DNA of 64,000 bases from Rhizobium leucaenae USDA 9039 (GTDB taxonomy: Bacteria; Pseudomonadota; Alphaproteobacteria; Rhizobiales; Rhizobiaceae). The stretch is from the NCBI RefSeq assembly GCF_000426285.1, contig NZ_AUFB01000008.1, positions 124,001 through 188,000 on the forward strand, read 5' to 3'. The notes under the pieces were generated by a model. The model had not been told where the DNA came from and searched no databases. It saw only the letters and a list, made by a program, of their open reading frames with translations. A program made the translations under genes and the position numbers. Every line of letters begins with the position of its first letter. Positions within the stretch are counted from its first letter, which is position 1. This document shows, one piece after another, positions 54,000-63,230 of this stretch.

Positions 54000-54692
54000 A
54001 TGAAAAAGCTTATGGTTTTGGTAGCCGTCGCTGTAGCGGCTTTTTCCATGTCGGCGAACGCCGCGTCGGTCACGAGCAAGGGCGGGTATGAATACGATAG
54101 GAATCAACTGAGCGATGCCACGGTTCTTAACTGGAACATCCAGGCATGCAGCCACAGTGGCATCGAGCCGGACGCGCAAAAGAAGCTTGCGAAGCTGATG
54201 GGCGTTTCGGAGGCCAATGTCCGCCTTGAGTTTTGCCGCCGGATCCTCACCGCTTACGCGAAAGGCGCCATCCCCTACGACGACTATGTTCAGTTTGTCC
54301 AAGGTCACGTCATGAATCCCAGCATTTCGAGGGCTTTGAGGATCTCCGCTTCGAGCCTGCCGAAGCCGCAGGGTCGTGGAAAAGGCGACATAGTTCTTCC
54401 GGTTTCGGCGAAAATGGATTCCGGCGAGACGTTCAAAGGCTCGACGATCGCGTCGCACGGCGACGGCCACTTCTCGGTCCAGTCGTCACGGCATTCGGTG
54501 AAATGCTCCGGCACCTACGACCTGAAGGATCGGCGCCCGACAGTTACTCTTCCGGTCAAATGCTCAGACGGTCGTACCGGGCAAGCCGAGGTTACGAGAG
54601 CGCCGGATCTCATGTCAGCCTCGGGGAAGGTAAAGCTTTCCGATGGAAGCGCCGGTCGACTGGTGGTCGGCACAGTTCGAAAACAGCCGTGA
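54000..54692 (+). CDS. Secreted hypothetical protein
   Basis: This 230-residue protein starts at ATG 54000 and has a signal peptide (about 1-21, ending ANAAS). The mature part has a helical half (VLNWNIQACSHSGIEPDAQ; VRLEFCRRILTAYAKGAIPY) and a beta-like half with SSRHSVKCSGTYDLKDRRPT. Four Cys in total could form disulfides. It is periplasmic or extracellular by sequence; no family recognised. Confidence 0.7.
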   Translation: MKKLMVLVAVAVAAFSMSANAASVTSKGGYEYDRNQLSDATVLNWNIQACSHSGIEPDAQKKLAKLMGVSEANVRLEFCRRILTAYAKGAIPYDDYVQFVQGHVMNPSISRALRISASSLPKPQGRGKGDIVLPVSAKMDSGETFKGSTIASHGDGHFSVQSSRHSVKCSGTYDLKDRRPTVTLPVKCSDGRTGQAEVTRAPDLMSASGKVKLSDGSAGRLVVGTVRKQP

Positions 54693-54756
54693 CGGGCAGG
54701 CGTGCGCCCTCGCGTTTCACATCCGACAACAAGGATGAGATTTCTGGCATGGAACG

Positions 54757-54776
54757 AGCCGGGCGGTCGCCCGGCT
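54757..54776 (+). terminator. Rho-independent-like terminator
   Basis: AGCCGGGC (54757-54764) and its complement (54769-54776) form an 8-bp G/C-rich stem with a GGTC loop, followed by TCTTCTT. It lies 65 bp after the secreted-protein gene and probably ends it. Confidence 0.7.
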
Positions 54777-55093
54777 TCTTCTTAGCTGAGCATGTCGCGT
54801 CGATCTTTATTGGTGATGACAAGGGTTTTCCGAAGCCATTTTGCAGAACGCCACCCATGGCAGGTCACCGCGGCAGAAAGCCAAGACGCGCAAGCTTCGG
54901 ATCAGGTGCCACTGTTACGGGTGTTAACAAGAAACATCCTAGCGAGTAGCGCGGGCACTATGAAAACAAAAGCAGTCAGCTAGTTCGCATCGCGTTTATT
55001 CCGACGCCTCTGCCGCTGTCGCCAGCCGTCCGAAGCGCCATGGCGGCCTCATCCGGTAAGGCCTGATCAAGCTAACATTTGGAACGCTCGCCT
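54777..55093. other. Intergenic region before the octapeptide-repeat gene
   Basis: About 317 bp after the terminator. I see no supported gene. The promoter of the long repeat protein should be here. Confidence 0.4.
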
Positions 55094-57709
55094 ATGACAA
55101 TCATTTCTTCTCTGTCCGCCAGTGCGATCAAAGCTCTTTCCACCGCCACCATAGCGTCTCTGAGCACAGACGAGGTCGCGGCGCTGAGCACGAGCGCAGT
55201 CAATGCGCTGACCTCAGTCCAGATCGCCGCGTTGGATACCGAGGACGTTGCTGTCCTTAGCTCTAAGCAAATCAACGCCATATCGGCGAGCGCCATTGTT
55301 GGCTTGGGGCTAGACCAATTGGCCGTTCTGTCGTCGGTCCAGATTGGGGGGCTCTCCACGGTCGACGTGAAGCGGCTGACCACCACTCAGATCGCGGGGC
55401 TGTCGACGGCGCAGATCAGTGCCTTGACGACGACGCAGATCGCCGCTCTCTCTGCCGCAGAGGTCGGTGCCCTGTCGACCGCGGATATCGAGACGCTGTC
55501 GAGCAGCCAAATCGGAGCCATCAGTGCGTCAGTCTTATCGAAGCTTTCCACAGATAATGTCGCGTTGCTCACCACCAGCACGATCGCCGGCTTGACGACC
55601 GCACAGATCGCGGCTCTGACGACCAGTCAGATCGCTGCGCTCACGACCGGTCAGATCGACGTTTTGAGTTCCACGCAGATGGCTGCTCTGAGCATGAAGC
55701 AGGTTGCGGCTCTAGGCGCCGACGGCGTGGCCGCACTTTCGACCGCGCAAATCGCTGCGCTGAAGACCGCCTCGATCGCCGGGTTCACCACCGGTGAGAT
55801 CGCGGCACTGTCGACGACTCAGATCGCGTCGCTGTCGACGGCGCAGATCGCCGCTCTTTCTGCAACGGAGATCGGTGCCCTTTCGTCGGAAGACATCCAA
55901 GCGCTGTCAAGTACCCAAATCGGAGCCATCAGTGCGTCGGTCTTGTCGAAGCTTTCCACTGCGAATGTCGCGGCGCTCACCACCAGCACGATCGCTGCTT
56001 TCAAGACGGCGCAGATCGCGGCTCTGACGACCAGTCAGATCGCTGCGCTCACGACCGGTCAGATCGGCGTTTTGAGTTCCACGCAGATGGCTGCTCTGAG
56101 CATGAAGCAGGTTGCGGCTTTGGGCGCGGACGGCGTGGTCGCACTTTCGACCGCGCAAATCGCTGCGCTGAAGACCGCCTCGATCGCCGGGCTGACCAGC
56201 GCTGAGATCGCGGCGCTGTCGACGACGCAGATCGCGTCGCTGTCGACCGCACAGATCGCCGCGCTCTCTGCCGCAGAGGTCGGTGCTCTTTCGTCGGAAG
56301 AGATTGCGGCGCTGTCGACCAGCCAAATCGGCGCCATCAGCGCGACTGCCCTCTCGAAGCTTTCCACCGATAATGTCGCGTTGCTCACCACTGGCGCGAT
56401 CGCCGCTTTGAAGACGGCGCAGATCGCGGTTCTGACGACCAGTCAGATCGCTGCGCTCACGACCGGTCAGATCGATGTCTTAAGTTCCACGCAAATCAGT
56501 GCTTTGAGCGCGAAGCAGGTTGCGGCTTTGGGCACCGATGCCGTGGCGACGCTTTCGACCGCGCAAATCGCTGCGCTAAAGACCGCCTCGATCGCCGGGT
56601 TGACAACCGCTGAGATCGCGGCACTATCCACAACACAGATCAGTGCATTGACGACGACGCAGATCGCCGCTCTTTCTGCCATAGAGGTCGGTGCCCTGTC
56701 GTCGAAGGATATTGCTGCGCTGTCGAGCAGCCAAATGGGAGCCATCAGCGCGTCGGTTCTATCGAAGCTTTCCACCGACAATGTCGCATTGCTCACCACC
56801 GGCACGATCGCCGGCTTGACGACGGCGCAGATCGCGGCGCTGACGACCAGCCAGATCGCGGCGCTCACCACTAATCAGATTGATGTCCTGAGCTCCGCGC
56901 AGATGGCCGCTCTGAGCTTGAAGCAGGTTGCGGCTCTGAGCACCGACGGCGTGGCTACGCTTTCAACCGCGCAAATCGCTGCGCTGAAGACCGCCTCGAT
57001 CGCCGGCCTGACCACCGGTGAGATCGCGGCCCTGTCGACAACGCAGGTCGCCGCGTTGACGACGACGCAGATCGCAGCGCTCTCTGCTATAGAGGTCGGT
57101 GCCCTGTCGACGGCGGATATTGCGGCACTGTCGAGCAGCCAAATCGGAGCACTCAGCGCGTCGGCCCTGTCGAAGCTTTCCACTGCTAATGTCGCATTGC
57201 TCACCACCGGCACGATCGCCGCTTTCAAGACGGCGCAGATCGCGGCGCTGACGACCAGCCAGATTACTGCGCTGACGACCGGTCAGATCGACGTTTTGAG
57301 TTCCACGCAGATCGCCGCTTTGAGTCTGAAGCAGGTTGCGGCTCTGAGCACCGTCGCCGTGGCCGCACTCTCGACCACGCAACTTGCTTCGCTGAAGACC
57401 ACCTCGATCGCGGCGCTGACCACCAGCCAGATTGCCGCGCTATCGACGGCGCAAATCGGTTCATTGACCACGACGCAGATCGCGGCGCTGACCTCCTCAG
57501 AGATCGGTGCCTTGTCGTCGAAGGACATTGAGACGTTATCGACTGGTCAAATCGAAGCGATTGGCACCCGAGGCCTGGCGGGACTGTCCACCTATGATAT
57601 TTCCATTCTGTCCAGCGCCCAATTGTACGCTATTACGACAGCCCAGGCGGCGGCATTGGACTCGGCGCAAGTCGAGGCAATCATTGCGGCCTATGCTGCC
57701 TATAGCTGA
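55094..57709 (+). CDS. Octapeptide-repeat protein with 408-bp higher-order repeat
   Basis: This 871-residue protein (ATG 55094; TTG 55079 is possible) is almost wholly made of octapeptides of the form L-[ST]-[TS]-x-[QEDA]-[IV]-[AG]-[AL]; for example LSTAQIAA, LTTSQIAA and LKTASIAG. The repeats form a higher-order unit of exactly 17 octads (136 residues). There is no Cys, Trp or Pro, no N-terminal signal peptide and no membrane segment. The C-terminus (SSAQLYAITTAQAAALDSAQ and YAAYS) is more variable and weakly like the end of a type I secretion substrate. The pattern with Leu and Ile/Val at fixed spacing suggests a solenoid or beta-helix stack. I recognise no family. It is followed 188 bp downstream by a kinase/receiver pair. 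Confidence 0.8.
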   Translation: MTIISSLSASAIKALSTATIASLSTDEVAALSTSAVNALTSVQIAALDTEDVAVLSSKQINAISASAIVGLGLDQLAVLSSVQIGGLSTVDVKRLTTTQIAGLSTAQISALTTTQIAALSAAEVGALSTADIETLSSSQIGAISASVLSKLSTDNVALLTTSTIAGLTTAQIAALTTSQIAALTTGQIDVLSSTQMAALSMKQVAALGADGVAALSTAQIAALKTASIAGFTTGEIAALSTTQIASLSTAQIAALSATEIGALSSEDIQALSSTQIGAISASVLSKLSTANVAALTTSTIAAFKTAQIAALTTSQIAALTTGQIGVLSSTQMAALSMKQVAALGADGVVALSTAQIAALKTASIAGLTSAEIAALSTTQIASLSTAQIAALSAAEVGALSSEEIAALSTSQIGAISATALSKLSTDNVALLTTGAIAALKTAQIAVLTTSQIAALTTGQIDVLSSTQISALSAKQVAALGTDAVATLSTAQIAALKTASIAGLTTAEIAALSTTQISALTTTQIAALSAIEVGALSSKDIAALSSSQMGAISASVLSKLSTDNVALLTTGTIAGLTTAQIAALTTSQIAALTTNQIDVLSSAQMAALSLKQVAALSTDGVATLSTAQIAALKTASIAGLTTGEIAALSTTQVAALTTTQIAALSAIEVGALSTADIAALSSSQIGALSASALSKLSTANVALLTTGTIAAFKTAQIAALTTSQITALTTGQIDVLSSTQIAALSLKQVAALSTVAVAALSTTQLASLKTTSIAALTTSQIAALSTAQIGSLTTTQIAALTSSEIGALSSKDIETLSTGQIEAIGTRGLAGLSTYDISILSSAQLYAITTAQAAALDSAQVEAIIAAYAAYS
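55133..57580 (+). repeat. 408-bp tandem higher-order repeat inside the octapeptide gene
   Basis: The sequence AAGCTTTCCA occurs at 55541, 55949, 56357, 56765 and 57173, four intervals of exactly 408 bp, each 17 codon octads. Neighbouring motifs (for example the AAATCGGAGCCATCA block) keep the same distance. Bounds given are approximate for six units. The lack of any length change over about 2.4 kb suggests recent expansion or ongoing gene conversion. Confidence 0.85.
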
Positions 57710-57788
57710 GGACGCCGCGCTGTAATGGCCAGTGGCTTGCATGGCTTAAGCTCTTTTACGGAACACCGCGTGTCGGTCATGCTTTGAA

Positions 57789-57812
57789 ACAACTCGCAAT
57801 CAGGCGAGTTGT
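57789..57812 (+). terminator. Hairpin after octapeptide gene
   Basis: A 9-bp perfect stem (ACAACTCGC at 57789-57797 with 57804-57812) with a 6-nt loop lies 80 bp after the stop of the repeat gene. No T-run follows it. It may end that transcript, making the kinase gene a separate unit with its own A/T-rich promoter at 57835-57870. Confidence 0.5.
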
Positions 57813-57897
57813 GGCTGTGGATGAACCACTCTGAAGTGCAAGATAAAATTAGTATTATAAATCTATCTTGACCGAACTCGTTGGGGAGTTCGTCGTG

Positions 57898-59136
57898 ATG
57901 GATGCGCAAACATGGGTCACCAGGCAGCGGGATGGCCTTCTCGATATTGCACTGGACAATATGCCCCATGGGCTTTGCATGTTTTCTGCCGATAAGAAAC
58001 TGATTTTGTGCAATTTTTCTTACGCACAGATGTACGATTTGCCCGAAGATCTGACGCTTGCAGGGACGCCGCTTCCAGCCATACTCGACTATCGGGCCGG
58101 CGTCGGTAACGGACCACTTCATGCAGCCACATATTTCGACGTGGTTGGACTGGCGGCCCAGAAGGGCGGCAGGGCTAGTCAGGACATTACACTTCAGGAC
58201 GGGCGGGTGGTGCGCATCACCCATAGTTCCATGGAGGACGGCCGTTATGTTGCCACCCACGAAGATATTACCGAGAGCGTCAGAAACGCCGAAGCCCTCT
58301 TCAAAAATAAGGAAACGCTTGAAGCGACGGTGGCTTTGAGAACGCAGGAAGTCGAAGAACAGACGCGTGAACTGGAACGGCTTCTGCTGCAGGAGCGAAA
58401 TATCAATGAGTTGCAGCGCCAATTCGTCGCGCTGGCGTCGCACGAATTTCGCACGCCTTTGGCCATTATCGATGGGGCGGCTCAACGCCTGTTGCGCGCA
58501 AAAGGCGAGGTCTCGCTTCAGTTCGTTCGAGACAAGGCGGAGCAAATACGGTCGTCCGTGCTGAGGATCGTCGATTTGATGGAAAGCATCCTAGCGGCAA
58601 GTCGCATGGACAACGGCACCATTCAAATCCGGCATGAGCGATTTCCGCTAAGAGCGATGATTGAGTCCTGCTGTCATCGTCAGTCGACGATCACCAAGTC
58701 ACACCGCATCATAAGCGATATCGATTCCTTGCCTGAATATATTGAGGCCGACAAATTTGCTCTTGAGCAGGTTTTCTCGAATCTGCTGTCGAATGCCGCC
58801 AAGTATGCTCCCCATCAACCGGACATCTACGTTTCCGGATGGCAAGAGGGCGAGGCGGTCAAAATTGTCGTGCGAGACAATGGTGTCGGTATCGACGCCG
58901 AGGATGTGCCCAAGATCTTTCAGCGATATTTTCGCGCACGGACGTCCACGGGGATTCCCGGCACAGGCCTTGGTCTATATCTGGTCAAGCAGATCGTAGA
59001 CTTGCACGGCGGGTCGATCGAGATCGACAGCAAAAAAGGGAAAGGCACTTCCCTGATCATCACACTTCCGATTTCGAAGAATGCCTCTCCGATATCTGTG
59101 GACCGCACCAACGTTGCGCAATCATCACAAGGGTAA
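57898..59136 (+). CDS. PAS-domain sensor histidine kinase
   Basis: With ATG 57898 (GGGGAG upstream) the protein has 412 residues. It has a PAS-7-type domain at about 13-125 (ALDNMPHGLCMFSADKKLIL), a coiled linker, HisKA with phosphoacceptor His182 (VALASHEFRTPLA), and a catalytic ATPase domain with NLLSNAAKYAP, DNGVGID and GTGLGLYLVKQIV. There is no membrane segment, so it is cytoplasmic. Its receiver partner is the next gene, only 7 bp away; the pair is likely co-transcribed. Confidence 0.92.
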   Translation: MDAQTWVTRQRDGLLDIALDNMPHGLCMFSADKKLILCNFSYAQMYDLPEDLTLAGTPLPAILDYRAGVGNGPLHAATYFDVVGLAAQKGGRASQDITLQDGRVVRITHSSMEDGRYVATHEDITESVRNAEALFKNKETLEATVALRTQEVEEQTRELERLLLQERNINELQRQFVALASHEFRTPLAIIDGAAQRLLRAKGEVSLQFVRDKAEQIRSSVLRIVDLMESILAASRMDNGTIQIRHERFPLRAMIESCCHRQSTITKSHRIISDIDSLPEYIEADKFALEQVFSNLLSNAAKYAPHQPDIYVSGWQEGEAVKIVVRDNGVGIDAEDVPKIFQRYFRARTSTGIPGTGLGLYLVKQIVDLHGGSIEIDSKKGKGTSLIITLPISKNASPISVDRTNVAQSSQG

Positions 59137-59143
59137 GCTAATA

Positions 59144-59545
59144 ATGACGACTGTTCTATGCATTGATGACGAGGCAGAAATCAGGGGCCTGATCGTCGAA
59201 GAATTGGCGGAGGCAGGCTTTACGACGCTCGAAGCATCGAATGGCCGTGAGGGCTTGGAACTCCTGATATCGAAATGGCCGGATATCGTCATTTGTGACA
59301 TCACCATGCCGGAAATGGATGGTCATCAATTGCTGGCGGAAATTCAGATCAACTATCCCGAACTTGCCAATGTCCCTTTCATCTTCCTAACCGCGATGAC
59401 CGATAAGCAGAATGTGGTCATGGGCTTGCGAGCAGGTGCGGCCGATTATCTGACCAAACCCATCGATTTTGAGATTTTGCTGGCAAAAATCGAAGGTTGT
59501 GTCGCGCGCATTCAAAGTGACATTCGCAACGATCGGGCGTTTTGA
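59144..59545 (+). CDS. Single-domain response regulator (CheY-like)
   Basis: This 133-residue receiver has no output domain. Acidic pocket D8/D9, phosphoacceptor Asp52 in VICDITMPEMDG, Thr83, and Lys105 in YLTKPID are all in place. It begins 7 bp after the PAS-kinase gene and so is its likely phosphate acceptor, perhaps relaying to a further protein. Confidence 0.92.
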   Translation: MTTVLCIDDEAEIRGLIVEELAEAGFTTLEASNGREGLELLISKWPDIVICDITMPEMDGHQLLAEIQINYPELANVPFIFLTAMTDKQNVVMGLRAGAADYLTKPIDFEILLAKIEGCVARIQSDIRNDRAF

Positions 59546-59598
59546 TCGATTTGCACCTCATGAAGCCGCGTGCTTGTGCCCGCGGCTTGAGGGTTTCT

Positions 59599-60507
59599 CT
59601 ACGATGCGTGTTTCAACACGACCTTCCCTCGAGCTCCTTGGGCGACCGCGTTTTGAGCCGCACCGATCTCTTCCAGCAGAAAGGTGTGCGATATGGGGAT
59701 CACGAGCAATCCCCGCGCGGCTGCATCCAGCACCGCGTCTAGCGTCGCTGCATCGGTTCGATGGTAGAGTTCGTGGATGATCACGCGGTTGTCCGTATTG
59801 GCGCCCTCAGGTACGGGAACGATGCTGGCGACTTGGCCACCATTATTTACATGTCCAATGAGGTTTACGGCCACGGGCGCCGCAGCGCTGATCGCGTAGT
59901 CAAAGGTGGGGCTTCCCGCTGGTACGGTGATATCCAGCGCTTCTCCTGCTAGCTCGCGGGCCTCGTTCAACCGCTCGGGACGAACGCCGGCGACGGGTTT
60001 GGCACCGATCTGCTGGAGATATTGGATGGCGGCGCGGCCAACGGCGCCGAGCCCGCCCGAAATCAATATACGATCCCCCGCCTTGATCTCCAAAGCGTCC
60101 ACCGTCTGCCGACCGGTAAGGCCGGCCTTTACCAACGCGGCTCCCTGTTCGAAAGACAGGGCGCCCGGCAGCTTGGCAACGGAGGTTGCGGGAACGACGC
60201 CGAATTCCGCATGGGCCCCTTTGCCATTCGCTGGGAAGTCGGCAACGACGCTGTCGCCGACCGCCAAGCCGATAACGCCCTCGCCGATGTCCGATATCGT
60301 GCCGGCGGCGTCTCCGCCCAGCACCGCCGGCAACGGTAGCGGTATGTATTTGGCCATAAAGCCCTGGCGCAGGATGAGATCGAAGGGATTGACTGCGGAA
60401 GCTTCGATCTTGATCAGGACTTCGCCCGATCCCGCCTTCGGTGTCGGAATCTCTCCGATTTCGAATTGATCGATATCACCGTAGGATTTCAGAAGAGCAG
60501 CCTTCAT
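59599..60507 (-). CDS. NADPH:quinone oxidoreductase-like MDR enzyme
   Basis: This 302-residue MDR enzyme starts MKAALLKSYGDIDQFEIGEI and contains the nucleotide loop ILISGGLGAVGRAAIQYLQQ. No structural zinc cluster. It probably reduces quinones or unsaturated carbonyls with NADPH. It lies downstream of a DoxX and a LigB-type dioxygenase gene on the same strand, with the set facing a LysR regulator; a quinone- or catechol-stress role fits, as inference. Confidence 0.9.
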   Translation of the reverse strand: MKAALLKSYGDIDQFEIGEIPTPKAGSGEVLIKIEASAVNPFDLILRQGFMAKYIPLPLPAVLGGDAAGTISDIGEGVIGLAVGDSVVADFPANGKGAHAEFGVVPATSVAKLPGALSFEQGAALVKAGLTGRQTVDALEIKAGDRILISGGLGAVGRAAIQYLQQIGAKPVAGVRPERLNEARELAGEALDITVPAGSPTFDYAISAAAPVAVNLIGHVNNGGQVASIVPVPEGANTDNRVIIHELYHRTDAATLDAVLDAAARGLLVIPISHTFLLEEIGAAQNAVAQGARGKVVLKHAS

Positions 60508-60681
60508 TGCTTGTCTCCGGAAGCTTGTTGTTTGATTGGATCGGGAATGAATCGGTTCACACAAAACAGCGCGGCTGTTCGAACCGGTTTGCGACAATTT
60601 GGCTGCGGGGCGAGCGGAGCACGTGCCGTCAGACCGCCAGCAGGCGATACGCTCCCGCTTGGTGACGGGAGCGCATTGGCT

Positions 60682-61104
60682 CTACGCACCTTGGGTAAGC
60701 GACACCTGCTTCGTAGAGGGTCTGAGGACGTTGTCGAGCGCCCAATTGCCCGCGCCGGCAAAGGCGATATAGAGGAAGATAAAGCAGAACATGATGGCTG
60801 CTTCGCCCATGTTGAGCGCCGGCCAGAAGCCTTGCGGCGCATGCGCCATCCAATAGGCGGCTGCCATCTCGCCCGAGGCGACGAAGGCGGCTATGCGCGT
60901 GAACAGACCGGCGGTGATCAACAATCCCGTGACGATCTCGATTGCGCCGGCGACGATCATGATGGCCGGCAATGGATAGGGTACGCCGGGAATTGCTGCC
61001 GGGAACTGGAAGAACTTCATGGTCGCGTGTTCGAGGAACAGCAGCGCGGTCACGATTCGCAAAATCGCGAGGACGTGAGGCGCCCATTTGGTGGTGTTCA
61101 ACAT
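60682..61104 (-). CDS. DoxX family membrane protein
   Basis: This 140-residue inner-membrane protein has four hydrophobic segments and the DoxX features (HVLAILRIVTALLFLEHATM, then GAIEIVTGLLITAGLFTRIA). DoxX-like proteins are linked to redox or aromatic-compound stress, and YqjF in E. coli responds to such compounds. It lies between the LigB-type gene (141 bp) and the quinone reductase gene (174 bp) on the same strand. Confidence 0.88.
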   Translation of the reverse strand: MLNTTKWAPHVLAILRIVTALLFLEHATMKFFQFPAAIPGVPYPLPAIMIVAGAIEIVTGLLITAGLFTRIAAFVASGEMAAAYWMAHAPQGFWPALNMGEAAIMFCFIFLYIAFAGAGNWALDNVLRPSTKQVSLTQGA

Positions 61105-61245
61105 AATACTTCTCCTGAATGGCCGTTGAAATCGTCAAGCGGCTGTGGTGTTGAGGTCGAGTTTTTCCGGAACTTCATCACGGCGCGCCTTTGGTAAAGC
61201 TCTTTGGCGCGCGCTCATGTCGGCAGGCGTCGGCGGATTGTTTCG

Positions 61246-62094
61246 CTATTGCGCTTCTCCCGTAGCCGATTGGGCGGTGGGGGCGTTGCCGAAGCGGAAA
61301 CTGGATGCCGTGAGCCCGCCGGCGAAATCAGTCTGATGGTAGGTGAGGGCGCCGGGTTCATCCCTTGCGGCTCCGACGGCCACCATCAGCGGGATGAGAT
61401 GATCCTCGCGCGGATGAGCGGCGCGTGCGGATGGTGCTTGCTCCCATTCGAGCAGCAATTTCGCCCGCTCATAGGGGGAAGAGTGGATCAGCGTCTGCTG
61501 GAGCCAGGCATCGAACTGACGGGATGGCTCGTAGCCCTCGTTGCTCCGCATTGCCCTGAGATTGTGATAGCTGAGGCCGCTTCCTATGATCAGCACACCC
61601 TCGTCGCGCAACGGCGCCAGCGCGCGCCCGGCTTCAAGGTGCAGTGCCGGATCGTAGCTTGCGTCCAGCGAGAGCTGAACGACAGGAACCTTTTCCTCCG
61701 GATAGAGCGGCTTCAGTATGCTGAAGGTGCCGTGGTCAAAACCGCGGGTGGGGTCGAGCTTTGCCTCGATGCCGCGCCCCTGCAGGAGAGACTGCACCCG
61801 CTTTGCAAGCTCGGGCGCGCCCGGCGCGCCGTATTTGATGTGATAAAGATATTCCGGAAAGCCGTGATAGTCGTAGACCATTCCCGGCTGGGCGCCTGAG
61901 GATATGGCAAAGCCCTGTTCTTCCCAATGCCCCGAGACGACCAGGACTGCCTTGACCGCGCTGGCGAGTTCCGCGCGCATCCCGATCAGCGATTGCTCAA
62001 GTTTGTCGAAGTTACGGCGGAACCCATCGGTGATATAGGGCCAGGGACCGCCACCATGACTGACGAAATAGGTCGGAAGACTAAGCTCATTCAT
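61246..62094 (-). CDS. LigB-type extradiol dioxygenase, YgiD/DODA family
   Basis: This 282-residue enzyme of the class III extradiol ring-cleavage family (YgiD, 4,5-DOPA dioxygenase-like) has metal-binding histidines in FVSHGGGPW, VVSGHWEE and RGFDHGTFSILKPLYPEEKV; substrate-pocket histidine in GSGLSYHNLRAM. It probably opens catechol-type rings with an iron or zinc centre. It is first of the LigB-DoxX-quinone reductase set and divergent from a LysR gene. Confidence 0.9.
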   Translation of the reverse strand: MNELSLPTYFVSHGGGPWPYITDGFRRNFDKLEQSLIGMRAELASAVKAVLVVSGHWEEQGFAISSGAQPGMVYDYHGFPEYLYHIKYGAPGAPELAKRVQSLLQGRGIEAKLDPTRGFDHGTFSILKPLYPEEKVPVVQLSLDASYDPALHLEAGRALAPLRDEGVLIIGSGLSYHNLRAMRSNEGYEPSRQFDAWLQQTLIHSSPYERAKLLLEWEQAPSARAAHPREDHLIPLMVAVGAARDEPGALTYHQTDFAGGLTASSFRFGNAPTAQSATGEAQ

Positions 62095-62164
62095 ACGGCC
62101 TGCCCTTGTCGAACGGTGCTGATGCTAAACAGCATGCGGCGTTGATGACGGACCTTGAACTTTT

Positions 62165-62182
62165 CATTGATGTTGATCAATG
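62165..62182. promoter_or_regulatory. Perfect palindrome with TTGAT-N4-ATCAA (FixK/FNR-like or LysR site)
   Basis: CATTGATGTTGATCAATG is a perfect 7-bp inverted repeat around GTTG. It equals the FNR/FixK anaerobox consensus TTGAT-N4-ATCAA and also contains a T-N11-A LysR-type half. It is centred about 80 bp from the LigB-type start and 50 bp from the LysR start, in the divergent promoter region. Confidence 0.6.
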
Positions 62183-62223
62183 TGGCTTACATTGAAGAAA
62201 CATTTCCTCCTGGTTGATCATCT

Positions 62224-63147
62224 ATGGATACCTTGACGAGTTTGCGCGTCTTTTGCGCGGTGGCAGAATTTAAAAGCTTCACCGTGGCGGCGGACCGCCT
62301 TGGCCTATCGCCCGCAATGGCAAGCAAACATGTGATGCATTTGGAGGGTCGGCTGGGAACCCGGTTGCTGAACCGAACCAGCCGGCATGTCAGCATGACC
62401 GAAAGCGGCACCCTCTATTTCAACCAGACGAGGCAAATGCTCGACGGGCTGGACGAGGTGGAGGCGGCAGTGAGCAACGTCACCGTCATGCCGCGCGGAA
62501 CATTGAAGCTCAGCGCGCCGGTGTGGGCGGCAAATTCGCTGATCGCCCGCGCGCTTGCCGAATATCAGCAGCGCTATCCCGACGTGCGCTTCGACATCGA
62601 TCTCAGCGGCCGGATCGTCAATCTGGTGGACGAAGGCTTCGATCTCGCTTTGCGTGCAACTGCGCCCGAACGGCTCGATCCGAGCCTTGTTGCACGTCCG
62701 TTGATGCAGGTCGCCTTTCATCTCGTGGGGTCTCCTGCCTATCTGTCGCGAACGGGACGTCCTGCCGAGCCTGCCGATCTCAACGGCCACGCATTGTTGG
62801 CCTATAGCGGCATGAACACGAACGGCAGTTTGGCGCTTGGAGGACCCGGCGGGCCGGAAACGGTGAACTTCCGGCCCGTCATGCAAAGCGAAAACGAGAT
62901 CATGTTGCATCTGGCTGCGCTCGAAGACATGGGGCTGGTCTTTCTGCCGATATGGATGACGCAAAATGATATTGCCGACGGCCGTCTGGAAATGGTGCTT
63001 CCGAATGCCGCGACATTCAATGCCACTCTTCATGCCGTATATCCCAGCAAGAAATACCTTTCAGCCAAGGTTCGCACCTTCATCGACTTTCTCGCCGACC
63101 GAAAAAACCTCTGTTCGGTAGCAGCCGGAGAGCAACCTGCCGGGTAG
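62224..63147 (+). CDS. LysR-type regulator
   Basis: This 307-residue LysR regulator has the HTH FCAVAEFKSFTVAADRLGLS with ASKHVMHLEGRLGTRLLNRT and the substrate domain DIDLSGRIVNLVDEGFDLAL. This group, related to quinone- and aromatic-responding regulators, is often divergent from DoxX or oxidoreductase genes. Its likely target is the divergent dioxygenase set, through the palindrome at 62165-62182. Confidence 0.92.
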   Translation: MDTLTSLRVFCAVAEFKSFTVAADRLGLSPAMASKHVMHLEGRLGTRLLNRTSRHVSMTESGTLYFNQTRQMLDGLDEVEAAVSNVTVMPRGTLKLSAPVWAANSLIARALAEYQQRYPDVRFDIDLSGRIVNLVDEGFDLALRATAPERLDPSLVARPLMQVAFHLVGSPAYLSRTGRPAEPADLNGHALLAYSGMNTNGSLALGGPGGPETVNFRPVMQSENEIMLHLAALEDMGLVFLPIWMTQNDIADGRLEMVLPNAATFNATLHAVYPSKKYLSAKVRTFIDFLADRKNLCSVAAGEQPAG

Positions 63148-63230
63148 GGGCATCCGATCGACCGCTGACCAAACCCTACTTGGGATCGCCCCGAGGCTGA
63201 ACTTCAGATGCGGCTTAAGGCCGAGCCTGC

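Noticed and set aside
55310..57528. Minus-strand open frames opposite the octapeptide repeats
   Set aside because: They are antisense images of the repeat, with the same period and no start signals.
55094..57709. CRISPR-like array from the regular spacing of repeats
   Set aside because: The repeats are continuous coding octads of 24 bp in frame, with no unique spacers.
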